A DNA stretch of 64,000 nt from Candidatus Pacearchaeota archaeon (GCA_023228065.1 JALOBX010000001.1:124001-188000), one strand, 5' to 3'. Shown: positions 31,506-40,212, numbered from the stretch's first letter. Notes: generated by a model not told the origin, from the sequence alone. Made by a program: numbers and translations.

Positions 31506-32099
31506 TCATTCTTCAGAATTAATAATTTTTAAAGATTCTTGTGGTGTCGAATCTTTCATTTGACTTGTCGAATGAACGGCTGACTTCCTGTCTGCAGTCT
31601 CTTGAAAGGTAAAATAATCATAGAAATCTTCTGAAAGAGATAACTCGCTTGTATGTCCTATTTTTTTCTTTTTAATTAATCCTACATTTTCAAATTTATT
31701 GATATGGTCATAAGCTTTATTTCCTCTTATCTTTATTATTACAGATTGTTTTATGGGCTGTTTAAATGCAATTATCCCAAGAGTTTCTTGCTCTGCTTTT
31801 GAAAATTCAGATTTCCCCCCAGCTATTTTATTTATTATATGATGATGAGCAGGACGAACATCCATCTTCCACATGCTGTTTTTTTCAACAATTTCAATTG
31901 CAGAATCCTGACTGTCATATCTATCTTGTAACTTTTCAATAAGTTCCTGCAAAATTATAGGGTTTAAATCAGTAAGTGAAATAAGTTCCTGCATGTTGAG
32001 AAATCTTCCGCTTACAAAAAAAACAGCCTCGAGCTTTTTCAAATCTTCTTTTTCTCTGGCTTCATCTATCTCCCCTATTGTCTTGCTTGTTGAATCCAT
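31506..32099 (-). CDS. scpB: Segregation and condensation protein B
   Basis: 197-aa winged-helix dimer that works with ScpA and SMC in chromosome compaction. Residues about 18-150 match ScpB: LKKLEAVFFVSGRFLNMQEL, the QETLGIIAFKQPIKQSVIIKIRG core (outline) and the second wing. The last about 30 residues (from ETADRKSAVHSTSQMKD) are encoded by the 43-bp repeat at 31556-31598, so the tail is probably acquired and not part of the fold. No scpA or smc in this window. Confidence 0.88.
   Translation of the reverse strand: MDSTSKTIGEIDEAREKEDLKKLEAVFFVSGRFLNMQELISLTDLNPIILQELIEKLQDRYDSQDSAIEIVEKNSMWKMDVRPAHHHIINKIAGGKSEFSKAEQETLGIIAFKQPIKQSVIIKIRGNKAYDHINKFENVGLIKKKKIGHTSELSLSEDFYDYFTFQETADRKSAVHSTSQMKDSTPQESLKIINSEE
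31556..31598 (+). repeat. 43-bp hairpin repeat, copy B, inside scpB
   Basis: TCATTTGAC-TT-GTCGAATGA followed by ACGGCTGACTTCCTGTCTGCAGT. It overlaps the 3' coding end of scpB and is read there on the opposite strand. It matches copy A over its full length apart from one indel and one substitution. Confidence 0.9.
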
Positions 32100-32137
32100 A
32101 ATTAACTAAAAGAAAGATTGTTTAAAAGGATTTTTGA

Positions 32138-33229
32138 TTATTGAATCTTAAATCTCAAGATTGCCCCAATCCCAGAAAGATTGTTAAATTGTTCTCCCTC
32201 TGTTGTTTCTGTAGAAACTAATTCAACATTTGCGCCAATATTAATCGCCAGATCTGAAAATTCTTTAGCAATAGTTTTATCAAAATCTTTTGAAATAATT
32301 AACAATTCAACAGCACCATACTGCAATGCTTTCCTAACATCATTTTCTTTATAAAAAGTAAGTTCAGGTCTTTCTCCAAGATTTTCAAAGAATTTTTCTA
32401 AAATTTTTTTTTCATGGACAATTTCTTGCCCAACAAGAATATCTCTTGATTTTTCAACAAGTTCCTTAAGTCCAGACTCATCAGTGTCTCCGATATCAAT
32501 TCTTCCAATAATTTTTTCTCTTAATTTTGTTACTAAATATTCTCCGTCAATAAATTCATCTTTGGTAGGAATAGGCCCTCCAATTAAGATTCCTTTTAAT
32601 TTAGGCATCTCAAAAAATATATTCTTCATTTCTTCTGCAATTCTTTTGTAAAATTCTTTTGTAAGCCCTTCTGTAATTCTGTGGAATCTTTGTGATGACT
32701 GTCCTCCTGCCCTTACTTTACTAGGAACTCCAGAAGTCATTTTTTGCAGAACCTCAATTCTTTTCCCTTCAAGCATTCCTATTGTTGCTTCTTTTCTATC
32801 CATAACTAAAAGCCCAAATATTTCAGAAATTTCCAGCATAGTCCTTAAGGGATCAAGAACAAATTCTTTATCACATCTATACATTCTTATTTTAAGAGGC
32901 TGTGGTGGTTCTATTTCCCATAATTGCAAATCACTTTGTCCTTCTACCTTAGAAATATTTCCTGCAAATAATGCAAGTCCGTTTGGAGGAGTTTGTTTTA
33001 ATCCTTTTAAATATCTTACAATTTTATCAAGAGCATCAGTAACATTATTTCTTGTTGTAGTAGATTTGATATTTTTTGCCGTTGATTTCTCTGCTTCCAG
33101 CTGTCTTTGAACAGAATTCACATCATAATCTGCAGGAATATAAACAGTAATCAATTCCGTATGTCTGCCTTTATGAATTTCAAGTTCAGATACTTTTTCC
33201 CTAACTTCATCAAGTGTTAATTTTGTCAT
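32138..33229 (-). CDS. prf1: Peptide chain release factor aRF1
   Basis: 363-aa factor that recognises all stop codons and triggers peptide release. Seen: NIKS motif in TAKNIKSTTTR, the Y-x-C-x3-F motif (MYRCDKEF) and the catalytic GGQ in RAGGQSSQRFHR. At 363 residues it is shorter than usual archaeal aRF1 (about 410). The missing part is in the C-terminal domain, where the Cys-containing minidomain is absent. It sits between valS and scpB with gaps of 1 and 38 bp. Confidence 0.95.
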   Translation of the reverse strand: MTKLTLDEVREKVSELEIHKGRHTELITVYIPADYDVNSVQRQLEAEKSTAKNIKSTTTRNNVTDALDKIVRYLKGLKQTPPNGLALFAGNISKVEGQSDLQLWEIEPPQPLKIRMYRCDKEFVLDPLRTMLEISEIFGLLVMDRKEATIGMLEGKRIEVLQKMTSGVPSKVRAGGQSSQRFHRITEGLTKEFYKRIAEEMKNIFFEMPKLKGILIGGPIPTKDEFIDGEYLVTKLREKIIGRIDIGDTDESGLKELVEKSRDILVGQEIVHEKKILEKFFENLGERPELTFYKENDVRKALQYGAVELLIISKDFDKTIAKEFSDLAINIGANVELVSTETTEGEQFNNLSGIGAILRFKIQ

Positions 33230-33230
33230 T

Positions 33231-35615
33231 TTATCTTAAATTATGTGCAATAATTAAATCCTTTTCAAAAGCTTTTAACTCTTTAGGTATAGAAACATTT
33301 TCAATTTCATTTCTCAGACTTATTCCCTTTTCTTTTTTCAATTTCCATACAAGACTATTAAATTCCATAATTTTTTCAATGAACTCTAAATTAGATTTTT
33401 TCTTTTCTGCTTTAGGAAATTTTTCTTTCAATAAATCAATTCCTTTTTCTTCTGCAATTAAAGAAGTTATTTGAGGAATGATTGGATAAATTAAAATTAA
33501 AAATCTTTCAAGAAGAAAATGCAAAGTATATTTTGCAGAGTTGCTTTCTTCTTTTGTAAACTTGCTATCTTGATTATATGCTCTTGCTTTTACCAATTCA
33601 ATATAATGAGAAGCAAAGATTTCCCATAAAAAGCTTCTTAATTTTACAGCAGGATGATAAAAATCATAAGCTTCGTAGCTTTCTTCAGATTCTTTAGTAA
33701 GGTTTTCAATATAGTCAATAAATAATTTGTCAAGAGAATTTAATTCTGGCCTTTTTCCTAGTTTGTCAAAAAGCATTACAAATTTAGAGACATTTAATAT
33801 TTTATTTAATGTTTTTAATTCTGCTCTTATTTTTTCTTTTGAACATGCAAAATCCCCCTTAGATAAATCTCCTTCAATTGAAGCCCACATTCTCAATGCT
33901 TCTGCCCCAAAATCCCTTAAAATTTCCTGAGGATTAATAACATTACCAAGAGATTTGGACATTTTCAATCCTTTCTCGTCAAGAATGTGCTGGTGAATCC
34001 AGGTATCTTTAAAACAAGGTTTTTTTGTTTCCAAATACCCTCTTAAAATTGTATAATAAAGCCAGGTTCTTACAATTTCTTTTCCCTGTGGCCTCAACGT
34101 TACAGGATAAGCACTTTTGAATAATTTTTCATCAGACTGATATTTAATTATGAATAATTCAGAAATAGAAGAATCCATCCACGTATCAAAAACTCTTTCT
34201 TCTCCTTTCCATTTTAAATCTTTAAATTGTTTTACAGTTTTTTTAGTTGATTTTCCATTTTCCCATACTTCTGCATTTTCAGGAATATTTTCTTTCCATG
34301 GACGATAATATTTTCCTTCTTTTGGAATAGCAATAAATTTTTTTCCTGAATGTTCTGCATACCATAATGGAACTTCGGTTGCATAATATCTTCTCCTGGA
34401 AATTGGCCAGTCAATAGAAACAGAATCTATCCAGTCTGTAAGAATTTTCTTAGAGGATTTTGGATAAAAATTTATTTTATCAGATATTTTTTTTATTTCA
34501 TCTTTAAATTCAATCTGCTTCAAATAAAATTCAGGCATTTCAATAAATTCTACTTCTGCTTTTGATCTTTCAGAGATTGGGGTTCTATGTATTATTTGTT
34601 CTTGTTCTGCAATTAGATTTTTATTATTTAATTCTTCAATTATTTTTTTTCTTGCTTCTCTTACCTTCAATCCTTTTAAAAATCCAGCGTGTTCATTCAT
34701 GGTTCCATCTTTGTTGATTGCAATTATTGGCTTAATTCCTTGTTCTCTAAAAAATTGTATATCACTTAAATCTCCAGCAGAACACATCATGACAATTCCA
34801 GATCCTTTGTTAATATCTGCCATAGGATGAGATTTAATTGGAATCTCTTTGTGAAAAATTGGAGAGATTGCTTTTTTTCCGTTAAGGTGTTTATATCTTT
34901 TATCACTAGGATTAAAAATTATCATTCCACAAGTAGAAATTAACTCTGGACGTGTTGTTGCAATAATAATTTCTTCTCCTGTTTCTTTAACTTTCCATTT
35001 TACATGATTAAATGTTGAAGGAATATCTTTATACTCAATTTCAGAGTCCGCAATAGTGGTCTGAAGAATTGGATCCCAGTTATTTATTCTAGAATCTTCA
35101 TAAACCAGTCCTTTTTTGTAAAGTTGTATAAAAGTAGATTGAGTTAATGCTCTGTATTCCTCAGAATCTGTTTTATAAATTGCTCCAGTGTGTTTGCCTT
35201 CCTTGTAAGAAGTGAATGAAATTCCAAGCCTAGCAAAACTGTCTATTGATTCTGCAGAAGTTTCATTTAGCAGTTTTTCACAATATTCAATAAATTTTTT
35301 CCTTTCTGTTTTTATTGCAGAAATCCCAAATTTTTTTTCAGCAGCCATTTCAATTGGAAGTCCATTTCTGTCTAATCCGAGTGGAAAGATAACATCAAAT
35401 CCCTGCATTCTTTTAAATCTTGCAAACATATCCATAAAACAATAAGTAACTGCATGCCCCATATGAATAGGAGTATTTACATAAGGAGGGGGTGTGTCAA
35501 TAGAATAAATTTTTTTGGACTTATTATTAAAACTAAATTGTTCTGATTTTTTCCATTTATCAGTAATTTTATTCTCTATTTCTATGCTCCAATTCTTAAT
35601 ATTGTTTAAAGACAT
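33231..35615 (-). CDS. valS: Valyl-tRNA synthetase
   Basis: 794 aa from the ATG at 35615. Class I signatures: HMGHAV (HIGH) and KMSKSLGN (KMSKS), with DWPISRRRYYATEVPLWY between them and the editing-domain strands (TTRPELISTCGM, the SAGDLSDIQFF region) typical of ValRS. It charges tRNA-Val and hydrolyses mischarged Thr. The longer ORF to 35630 requires a TTG only 10 bp from the TATA box and is rejected. First gene of valS-prf1-scpB-GT2. Confidence 0.94.
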   Translation of the reverse strand: MSLNNIKNWSIEIENKITDKWKKSEQFSFNNKSKKIYSIDTPPPYVNTPIHMGHAVTYCFMDMFARFKRMQGFDVIFPLGLDRNGLPIEMAAEKKFGISAIKTERKKFIEYCEKLLNETSAESIDSFARLGISFTSYKEGKHTGAIYKTDSEEYRALTQSTFIQLYKKGLVYEDSRINNWDPILQTTIADSEIEYKDIPSTFNHVKWKVKETGEEIIIATTRPELISTCGMIIFNPSDKRYKHLNGKKAISPIFHKEIPIKSHPMADINKGSGIVMMCSAGDLSDIQFFREQGIKPIIAINKDGTMNEHAGFLKGLKVREARKKIIEELNNKNLIAEQEQIIHRTPISERSKAEVEFIEMPEFYLKQIEFKDEIKKISDKINFYPKSSKKILTDWIDSVSIDWPISRRRYYATEVPLWYAEHSGKKFIAIPKEGKYYRPWKENIPENAEVWENGKSTKKTVKQFKDLKWKGEERVFDTWMDSSISELFIIKYQSDEKLFKSAYPVTLRPQGKEIVRTWLYYTILRGYLETKKPCFKDTWIHQHILDEKGLKMSKSLGNVINPQEILRDFGAEALRMWASIEGDLSKGDFACSKEKIRAELKTLNKILNVSKFVMLFDKLGKRPELNSLDKLFIDYIENLTKESEESYEAYDFYHPAVKLRSFLWEIFASHYIELVKARAYNQDSKFTKEESNSAKYTLHFLLERFLILIYPIIPQITSLIAEEKGIDLLKEKFPKAEKKKSNLEFIEKIMEFNSLVWKLKKEKGISLRNEIENVSIPKELKAFEKDLIIAHNLR

Positions 35616-35636
35616 ACCCCAATATGACAAGGAAAC

Positions 35637-35644
35637 TTTTAAAA
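35637..35644. promoter_or_regulatory. Palindromic TATA box shared by valS and secG
   Basis: TTTTAAAA centred at 35640.5, exactly 25.5 bp from the valS start (35615, minus) and 25.5 bp from the secG start (35666, plus). No second TATA-like element is visible between the two starts. TTATCTA-TCTA-TAGATAA at 35646-35663 overlaps the plus-side start region and could be an operator. Confidence 0.6.
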
Positions 35645-35665
35645 ATTATCTATCTATAGATAAAT

Positions 35666-35824
35666 ATGGCAGATGGCGGAATAAATGTCCCTTCAGGGTT
35701 TGGAGGATTAGTTTCTTTTAAAGAAGAGTATGAAAGTAAATTTAATTTAAAGCCAGCTCATGTGGTGGTATTTGTAATTCTAATTGTTATGTTTAGAATT
35801 GGCTTGCAATTATTTGTGAAATAA
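35666..35824 (+). CDS. secG: Preprotein translocase subunit Sec61-beta (SecG)
   Basis: 52-aa single-pass protein of the Sec translocon. A Gly/Pro-rich N-terminal stretch (GGINVPSGFGGLVSF), a charged linker with KFNLKPAHVVV, and one C-terminal transmembrane helix (residues about 31-50) reproduce the Sec61-beta layout. Its stop is one base from the NAC start; translocon and nascent-chain factor thus share an operon. Short, so the assignment rests on layout and neighbour. Confidence 0.75.
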   Translation: MADGGINVPSGFGGLVSFKEEYESKFNLKPAHVVVFVILIVMFRIGLQLFVK

Positions 35825-35825
35825 A

Positions 35826-36152
35826 ATGTTCCCAAATATTGACCCAAAAAAAATGCAATCTATGATGAAACAAATGGGATTAAGCCAAATAGATATTCCT
35901 TCTTCGAGAGTTATAATTGAAAAAGATGATGGAAGTAGAATAATAATTGATAATCCTTCTGTAACTAAAATAAAAATGCAGGGGCAGGAATCATTTCAAA
36001 TAACGGGCGATATTTCAGAAGAGGAAGAAAAATTTTCAGAAGATGACATTCAGACAATAATGAATAAAACAAATTGTACAGAAGAACAAGCAAGAAAGAT
36101 ATTAGCAGAGACAGGAGATTTAGCTGAGGCAATTTTGAAATTAAGTGAGTAA
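35826..36152 (+). CDS. nac: Nascent polypeptide-associated complex protein (alpha-NAC)
   Basis: 108-aa ribosome-associated homodimer in archaea. N-terminal MFPNIDPKKMQSMMKQMG, NAC barrel strands (RVIIEKDDGSRIIIDNPSVT) with the FQITGDISE end, and a C-terminal UBA domain (IQTIMNKTNCTEEQARKIL). All expected parts are present. Cotranscribed with secG. Confidence 0.95.
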   Translation: MFPNIDPKKMQSMMKQMGLSQIDIPSSRVIIEKDDGSRIIIDNPSVTKIKMQGQESFQITGDISEEEEKFSEDDIQTIMNKTNCTEEQARKILAETGDLAEAILKLSE

Positions 36153-36238
36153 CGCCCAATATTAACTTCTATATTGAATATATAAGAAAAGTATAAAAAC
36201 TTCAACATGCTTCTAAATCATACTTCTGAGAGGGGTTT

Positions 36239-36679
36239 ATGGAAGAAATAATACAAGAAAAAATTAGTGCAGACCATCTGCTTTATGTAAGTTTAAAGTA
36301 TACGAAAACGTGCGACGTAATTATGAATCTAATTCTTAGATGGAGAAAAATGATTGAAACTAGTATTGAAAGACTACTCGAACATGCAAAAAAAAGAAAA
36401 AAGATTTCATCTATCCCCACAAATCCTGTCGGGCAAATTAAGGAAATAAGAGAATTATTTAAGAAAGACAAGGAATTTTTAGAAGTTATTGACTTGTATG
36501 AAATGTTTAGAAAGATAAGAGAATTAAGAACTGAAAGAATCGGAGAGTTCAGAAAGAATGTAAGTTTAAGAATTTTTTATAGAGGAAAGGAAATAGATGT
36601 TAATTTGGAAAAATTGAAGGAATATGCTGAATTGTTAGAAAAATTTATAAGCAAAGTAAAGCAATTTCTTCTATTGTAG
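36239..36679 (+). CDS. Helical protein of unknown function
   Basis: 146 aa, predicted all-helical. The N-terminal SADHLLYVSLKYTKTCDVI looks like a conserved helix; long charged amphipathic helices follow. It lies 20 bp before the MinD-like ATPase on the same strand and could be its partner; no motif supports a specific role. Confidence 0.5.
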   Translation: MEEIIQEKISADHLLYVSLKYTKTCDVIMNLILRWRKMIETSIERLLEHAKKRKKISSIPTNPVGQIKEIRELFKKDKEFLEVIDLYEMFRKIRELRTERIGEFRKNVSLRIFYRGKEIDVNLEKLKEYAELLEKFISKVKQFLLL

Positions 36680-36699
36680 ATTAATTTCTACATTCTAAA

Positions 36700-37479
36700 A
36701 TGAAAAAAGTAATAGTCATAACATCTGGAAAGGGCGGTGTCGGAAAAACCACAACAGCAATAAATTTAGGTGCTGCAATGAATAAATTTGGAAAAGATGT
36801 ACTAATAATTGATGGAAATCTTACAACCCCAAACATAGGGATTCATCTTAATTCTCCTGAAGTTCCAATAAATTTAAATCATGTTTTATCTGGGAAAGCA
36901 GATGCCTTTGAAGCAGTTTACGAGCATGAATCAGGAGTGAAAATAATGCCTTCTTCTCTTTCAATAAAAGAATTAAATAAAATAAGACCAGAGAAGATAA
37001 AAGATTTTAAGGAGGATTTTAAAAAAATTTCAGATTACATAATCGTCGATAGTGCTGCAGGATTAGGGCATGAAGCAATCTCAATTATTCCAATGGCTGA
37101 TGAAATAATTATTGTAACAAATCCAGAAATGCCGGCACTAACTGATGCATTAAAAACAATAAAAATAGCAGAACAAATGAAGAAAACAGTTTTGGGAGTG
37201 ATAGTTACACGAGTCAGGAAAAATGATTTTGAAATGTCTCCAGAAACAGTAAAAGAAATGCTGGAAACTACTGTGTTGGGAATGATTCCAGAAGATATCT
37301 GTATTCAAAAATCATTGGGCTTGAAAGATGCAGTTGTTCATACTCACCCAAAAAGTAATTCAGCTCGTGCTTACAAAGAAATTGCTGCAAAAATTCTTAA
37401 TGTTAAATATGATTCAGATGAAGACAAGGAAAGATTAATCAAAAGAATTCTTCAAAAATTAGGATTAATGAAAAGTTAG
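36700..37479 (+). CDS. MinD/ParA-like P-loop ATPase
   Basis: 259 aa. Deviant Walker A SGKGGVGKTTT, switch I DGNLTTPN, switch II IIVDSAAGLGHE (the usual D-x-P-x-G is D-S-A-A-G), and VTNPEMPALTDALK. The C-terminus ends in an amphipathic basic helix (KERLIKRILQKLG) like the MinD membrane-targeting sequence. Archaeal MinD homologues position membrane or chemosensory structures. Which target applies here is open; no MinC or MinE in view. Confidence 0.85.
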   Translation: MKKVIVITSGKGGVGKTTTAINLGAAMNKFGKDVLIIDGNLTTPNIGIHLNSPEVPINLNHVLSGKADAFEAVYEHESGVKIMPSSLSIKELNKIRPEKIKDFKEDFKKISDYIIVDSAAGLGHEAISIIPMADEIIIVTNPEMPALTDALKTIKIAEQMKKTVLGVIVTRVRKNDFEMSPETVKEMLETTVLGMIPEDICIQKSLGLKDAVVHTHPKSNSARAYKEIAAKILNVKYDSDEDKERLIKRILQKLGLMKS

Positions 37480-37815
37480 TTATCTAATCTTACTTCCAAC
37501 TTCAATATCACTTTCAGGAGAAATTAAAACAACTTCTGTTTCTTCTTTATTAACTGCAGCAAGAATCATTCCCTGACTTTCAATTCCTTTCATTTTTCTC
37601 GGTGTAAGATTTGTAAATAAAATAATTTTCTTTCCTTTAAGTTCTTCTTTTGAATAATATTTTTTTAATCCTGCACAAACAGTTCTTATTTCTTCTCCGA
37701 TATCTATCTGCAATTTGTAAAGTTTATCTGCTCCTTCAATATCTTCAACTTCAATTATCTGCCCGACTCGCAAATCAATTTTTTCCCAATCTGAAAAATT
37801 AATAATTCCTTCCAT
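37480..37815 (-). CDS. MetRS beta / tRNA-binding OB-fold protein
   Basis: 111 aa forming one EMAP/Arc1p-type tRNA-binding domain: FSDWEKIDLRVGQIIEVE, GADKLYKLQIDIG, TVCAGLKKYY, NLTPRKMKGIESQGMILAA (outline). The MetRS gene at 38735-40174 ends without this C-terminal domain, so this is most likely the separate beta chain that aids tRNA-Met binding and dimerisation. Confidence 0.88.
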   Translation of the reverse strand: MEGIINFSDWEKIDLRVGQIIEVEDIEGADKLYKLQIDIGEEIRTVCAGLKKYYSKEELKGKKIILFTNLTPRKMKGIESQGMILAAVNKEETEVVLISPESDIEVGSKIR

Positions 37816-37836
37816 TTTAAACTTAGTATATGAATC

Positions 37837-37842
37837 TTTAAA
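37837..37842. promoter_or_regulatory. Central TTTAAA between divergent starts 37815 and 37866
   Basis: TTTAAA centred at 37839.5, 24.5 bp from the minus start and 26.5 bp from the plus start. It is the only TATA-like box at suitable distance for the minus gene; a second AT-rich box nearer the plus start is too close for that gene. Confidence 0.45.
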
Positions 37843-37865
37843 TATTTTAATAATTTATAAATTAC

Positions 37866-38465
37866 ATGAATAAATGGACTCGCAATCAAAAAATAGCTAT
37901 AATAGGAGTTATAATATCCATTATTGGGATAGTTATCGGAGGAGCATACATTAATACAAATTCCATAAAAAATTCGGATTTTAATCAAAGTCCGACTTGT
38001 GTGGGAGATAATTGTCAACAGAATACCAATTATTTTCAAGATGAAAAAGAAATATATGTAACTCCCGAAAAAAGATTGATAAGAGCTAATATGTCAGATT
38101 ATTCTTTTACCTTAAAGATAGTAAATGAAAGAAATGAAGATTATAATAATATAGGGTTATTGTATTCTGTACCAGCAGACTATGGAGTTTATCGAGTTAT
38201 GATTAAACCTAAAGATGAAACAGAGAGAATTAGTAAGTATAATAACAGTTTACAAATTATGTTGCCTTGTTACGGCGAACCATACGAAGGGGAATATTGG
38301 ATGGTCTGTTTTATCGAATCAGTTAATAGAAAGGATGAAAAAGAATATGAGATAACAATAAATACAAGAAATTATAATAATGATTTTGAAATAAATTTTG
38401 GATTAATAGATATAAGTAAATATCCCAGACTAATAAATATATTTAGGGGATTTGGGGTAGAATAA
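37866..38465 (+). CDS. Membrane-anchored extracellular protein, unknown
   Basis: 199 aa with one N-terminal transmembrane helix (residues 9-28) and a beta-rich outside domain holding CVGDNC and two further Cys (LPCYGEP, WMVCFIE), probably two disulfides. No family recognised. Starts are 51 bp apart from the divergent MetRS-beta gene. Confidence 0.55.
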   Translation: MNKWTRNQKIAIIGVIISIIGIVIGGAYINTNSIKNSDFNQSPTCVGDNCQQNTNYFQDEKEIYVTPEKRLIRANMSDYSFTLKIVNERNEDYNNIGLLYSVPADYGVYRVMIKPKDETERISKYNNSLQIMLPCYGEPYEGEYWMVCFIESVNRKDEKEYEITINTRNYNNDFEINFGLIDISKYPRLINIFRGFGVE

Positions 38466-38466
38466 T

Positions 38467-38733
38467 TTATTCTACATCTCCATTTTCTTTTATTTTTTCT
38501 TCTTCATAAGGTGCAACGCTTTTTCTGTAAAATTCTTGTTTGATGCATTCTACCAACCCTATTGCACGATTATAATTAAAATAACTTGGCTTGTAAACTT
38601 TCTTTAATATAGAAGTAATAAGATAATTTAATTCCCCATCTTTTTTGTCTTCAGCAGATTTGGAAATAATTTCAACAACTTCATTGATTATCTTTTCCCA
38701 TTTCCCTCTTGCTTCTTGTTTTATGTAAGGCAT
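38467..38733 (-). CDS. DUF6899-like small protein
   Basis: 88 aa. MPYIKQEARGKWEKII at the start, GELNYLITSI, and the closing IGLVECIKQEFYRKSVAPYEEEKIKENGD (outline) match a small family of unknown role seen across bacteria and archaea. Its start follows the metG stop by one base, so it is translated with MetRS. Confidence 0.7.
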   Translation of the reverse strand: MPYIKQEARGKWEKIINEVVEIISKSAEDKKDGELNYLITSILKKVYKPSYFNYNRAIGLVECIKQEFYRKSVAPYEEEKIKENGDVE

Positions 38734-38734
38734 T

Positions 38735-40174
38735 TTATTTCTCTATCTTCTTAAATAAAATTTCAGATTTTTTAATTTTATTGTTCTTCAATGGCTCTTT
38801 TATATTACTGTATTTAATTTCAAATCCAAACTGTTTTGCAATTTTTTCTGCAGATGATGGAATAAAAGGGAAAAGAAGAATCGCAATTGCTTTTATCGAA
38901 TCAGCAAGTTCATAAAGAACTATTTTATCATGCGTCTCCCATGGTTTTTTACTTTGAACATATTCATTACAAATATCAATAAAAGAAAATATTTCATTTA
39001 GTGCTTTGTCAAATTCATATTTTTCAAAATGTTTTTCAACTTCTTTTAATTTTAATTTTTTAATCAGTTTATTTTCTGTTTTTTCGATATTATATTTTTC
39101 TGCTAAAGCAGCAACTCTTGAAATTAAATTACCAAGCTTATCTGCAAGTTCATTGTTATATCTGTCAACTAAAGCCTGCTCTGAAAAATCTCCATCTTCA
39201 CCTTCTCCAAAAGGGAATTGTTTGCAGACAAAATATCTTATTGCATCTGTCCCATATTTCTCTACCAAAATTTTTGGGGAAATTGCATTCCCAAGAGATT
39301 TAGAAATTTTTTGTCCATTAAAAGTCAGAAATCCGTGGACAAAAACAGTTTTAGGCAGTTCATATCCAGCTGATTTTAAAAATGCAGGCCAATAAACACA
39401 ATGAAACCAGGAATTGTCTTTTCCAAGAAGATGAACATTTGCAGGCCAATATTTCTGATTCTCCCCTGAACCTGAAACATAATTAAAGAGTGCATCAAAC
39501 CAAACATAGACAATGTGTCTTTTATCAAAAGGGAAAGGAATTCCCCAATCAAAACTTGTTCTTGATACACTTAAATCTTTTAACCCTTCCTTCACTCTAT
39601 TAATTATCTCATTTCTCCTTTCCTTAGGCAGAATAAATTCGGGATGTTTCTTATATAACTCTAAAAGAAATTTCTGATACTTGCTTAACCTAAAGAAATA
39701 AGATTCTTCTTTAAGCTTATCTAAAAGTCGATTATGTAACGGACATTTTCCATCAACAAGGTCCTTTTCTGTATAATATGCTTCACAACCAGTACAATAA
39801 TATCCCTCATAATTACCAAGATAAATATCTCCATTATCATAACATTTTTTTATGACTTCTTGAACTAATTTTTCGTGGTCTTTATCTGTAGTTCTTATAA
39901 ATCTATCTGGTTTAATATCTAATAAGTTCCAAGATTCTTTAAATTTTTTAGATAATTCATCGACAAATTCTTTTGGAGTTTTTTCAGCTTTTTCAGCTGA
40001 TTCTTGAATTTTTTTCCCATGTTCATCTGTGCCTGTTAAAAACCATACATCATCTCCGATAAGTTTATGCCATCTTGCAAGAATATCAGCAATAATTTTT
40101 TGATAAGCATGCCCGATATGAGGTTCTGCATTAGGATAATCTATAGCTGTTGTTACATAAAATTTTTTTGTCAT
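38735..40174 (-). CDS. metG: Methionyl-tRNA synthetase
   Basis: 479 aa. HIGHAYQK and KISKSLGN signatures, Zn knuckle region CTGCEAYYTEKDL...CPLH, and the DWGIPFPFDKRH connective segment, followed by the anticodon-binding helices. It lacks the C-terminal tRNA-binding OB fold found fused in many enzymes; that domain is encoded separately at 37480-37815. Confidence 0.96.
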   Translation of the reverse strand: MTKKFYVTTAIDYPNAEPHIGHAYQKIIADILARWHKLIGDDVWFLTGTDEHGKKIQESAEKAEKTPKEFVDELSKKFKESWNLLDIKPDRFIRTTDKDHEKLVQEVIKKCYDNGDIYLGNYEGYYCTGCEAYYTEKDLVDGKCPLHNRLLDKLKEESYFFRLSKYQKFLLELYKKHPEFILPKERRNEIINRVKEGLKDLSVSRTSFDWGIPFPFDKRHIVYVWFDALFNYVSGSGENQKYWPANVHLLGKDNSWFHCVYWPAFLKSAGYELPKTVFVHGFLTFNGQKISKSLGNAISPKILVEKYGTDAIRYFVCKQFPFGEGEDGDFSEQALVDRYNNELADKLGNLISRVAALAEKYNIEKTENKLIKKLKLKEVEKHFEKYEFDKALNEIFSFIDICNEYVQSKKPWETHDKIVLYELADSIKAIAILLFPFIPSSAEKIAKQFGFEIKYSNIKEPLKNNKIKKSEILFKKIEK

Positions 40175-40212
40175 TATAAAAACTAGAATACTGAATTAAA
40201 AAAGATTGCTAT

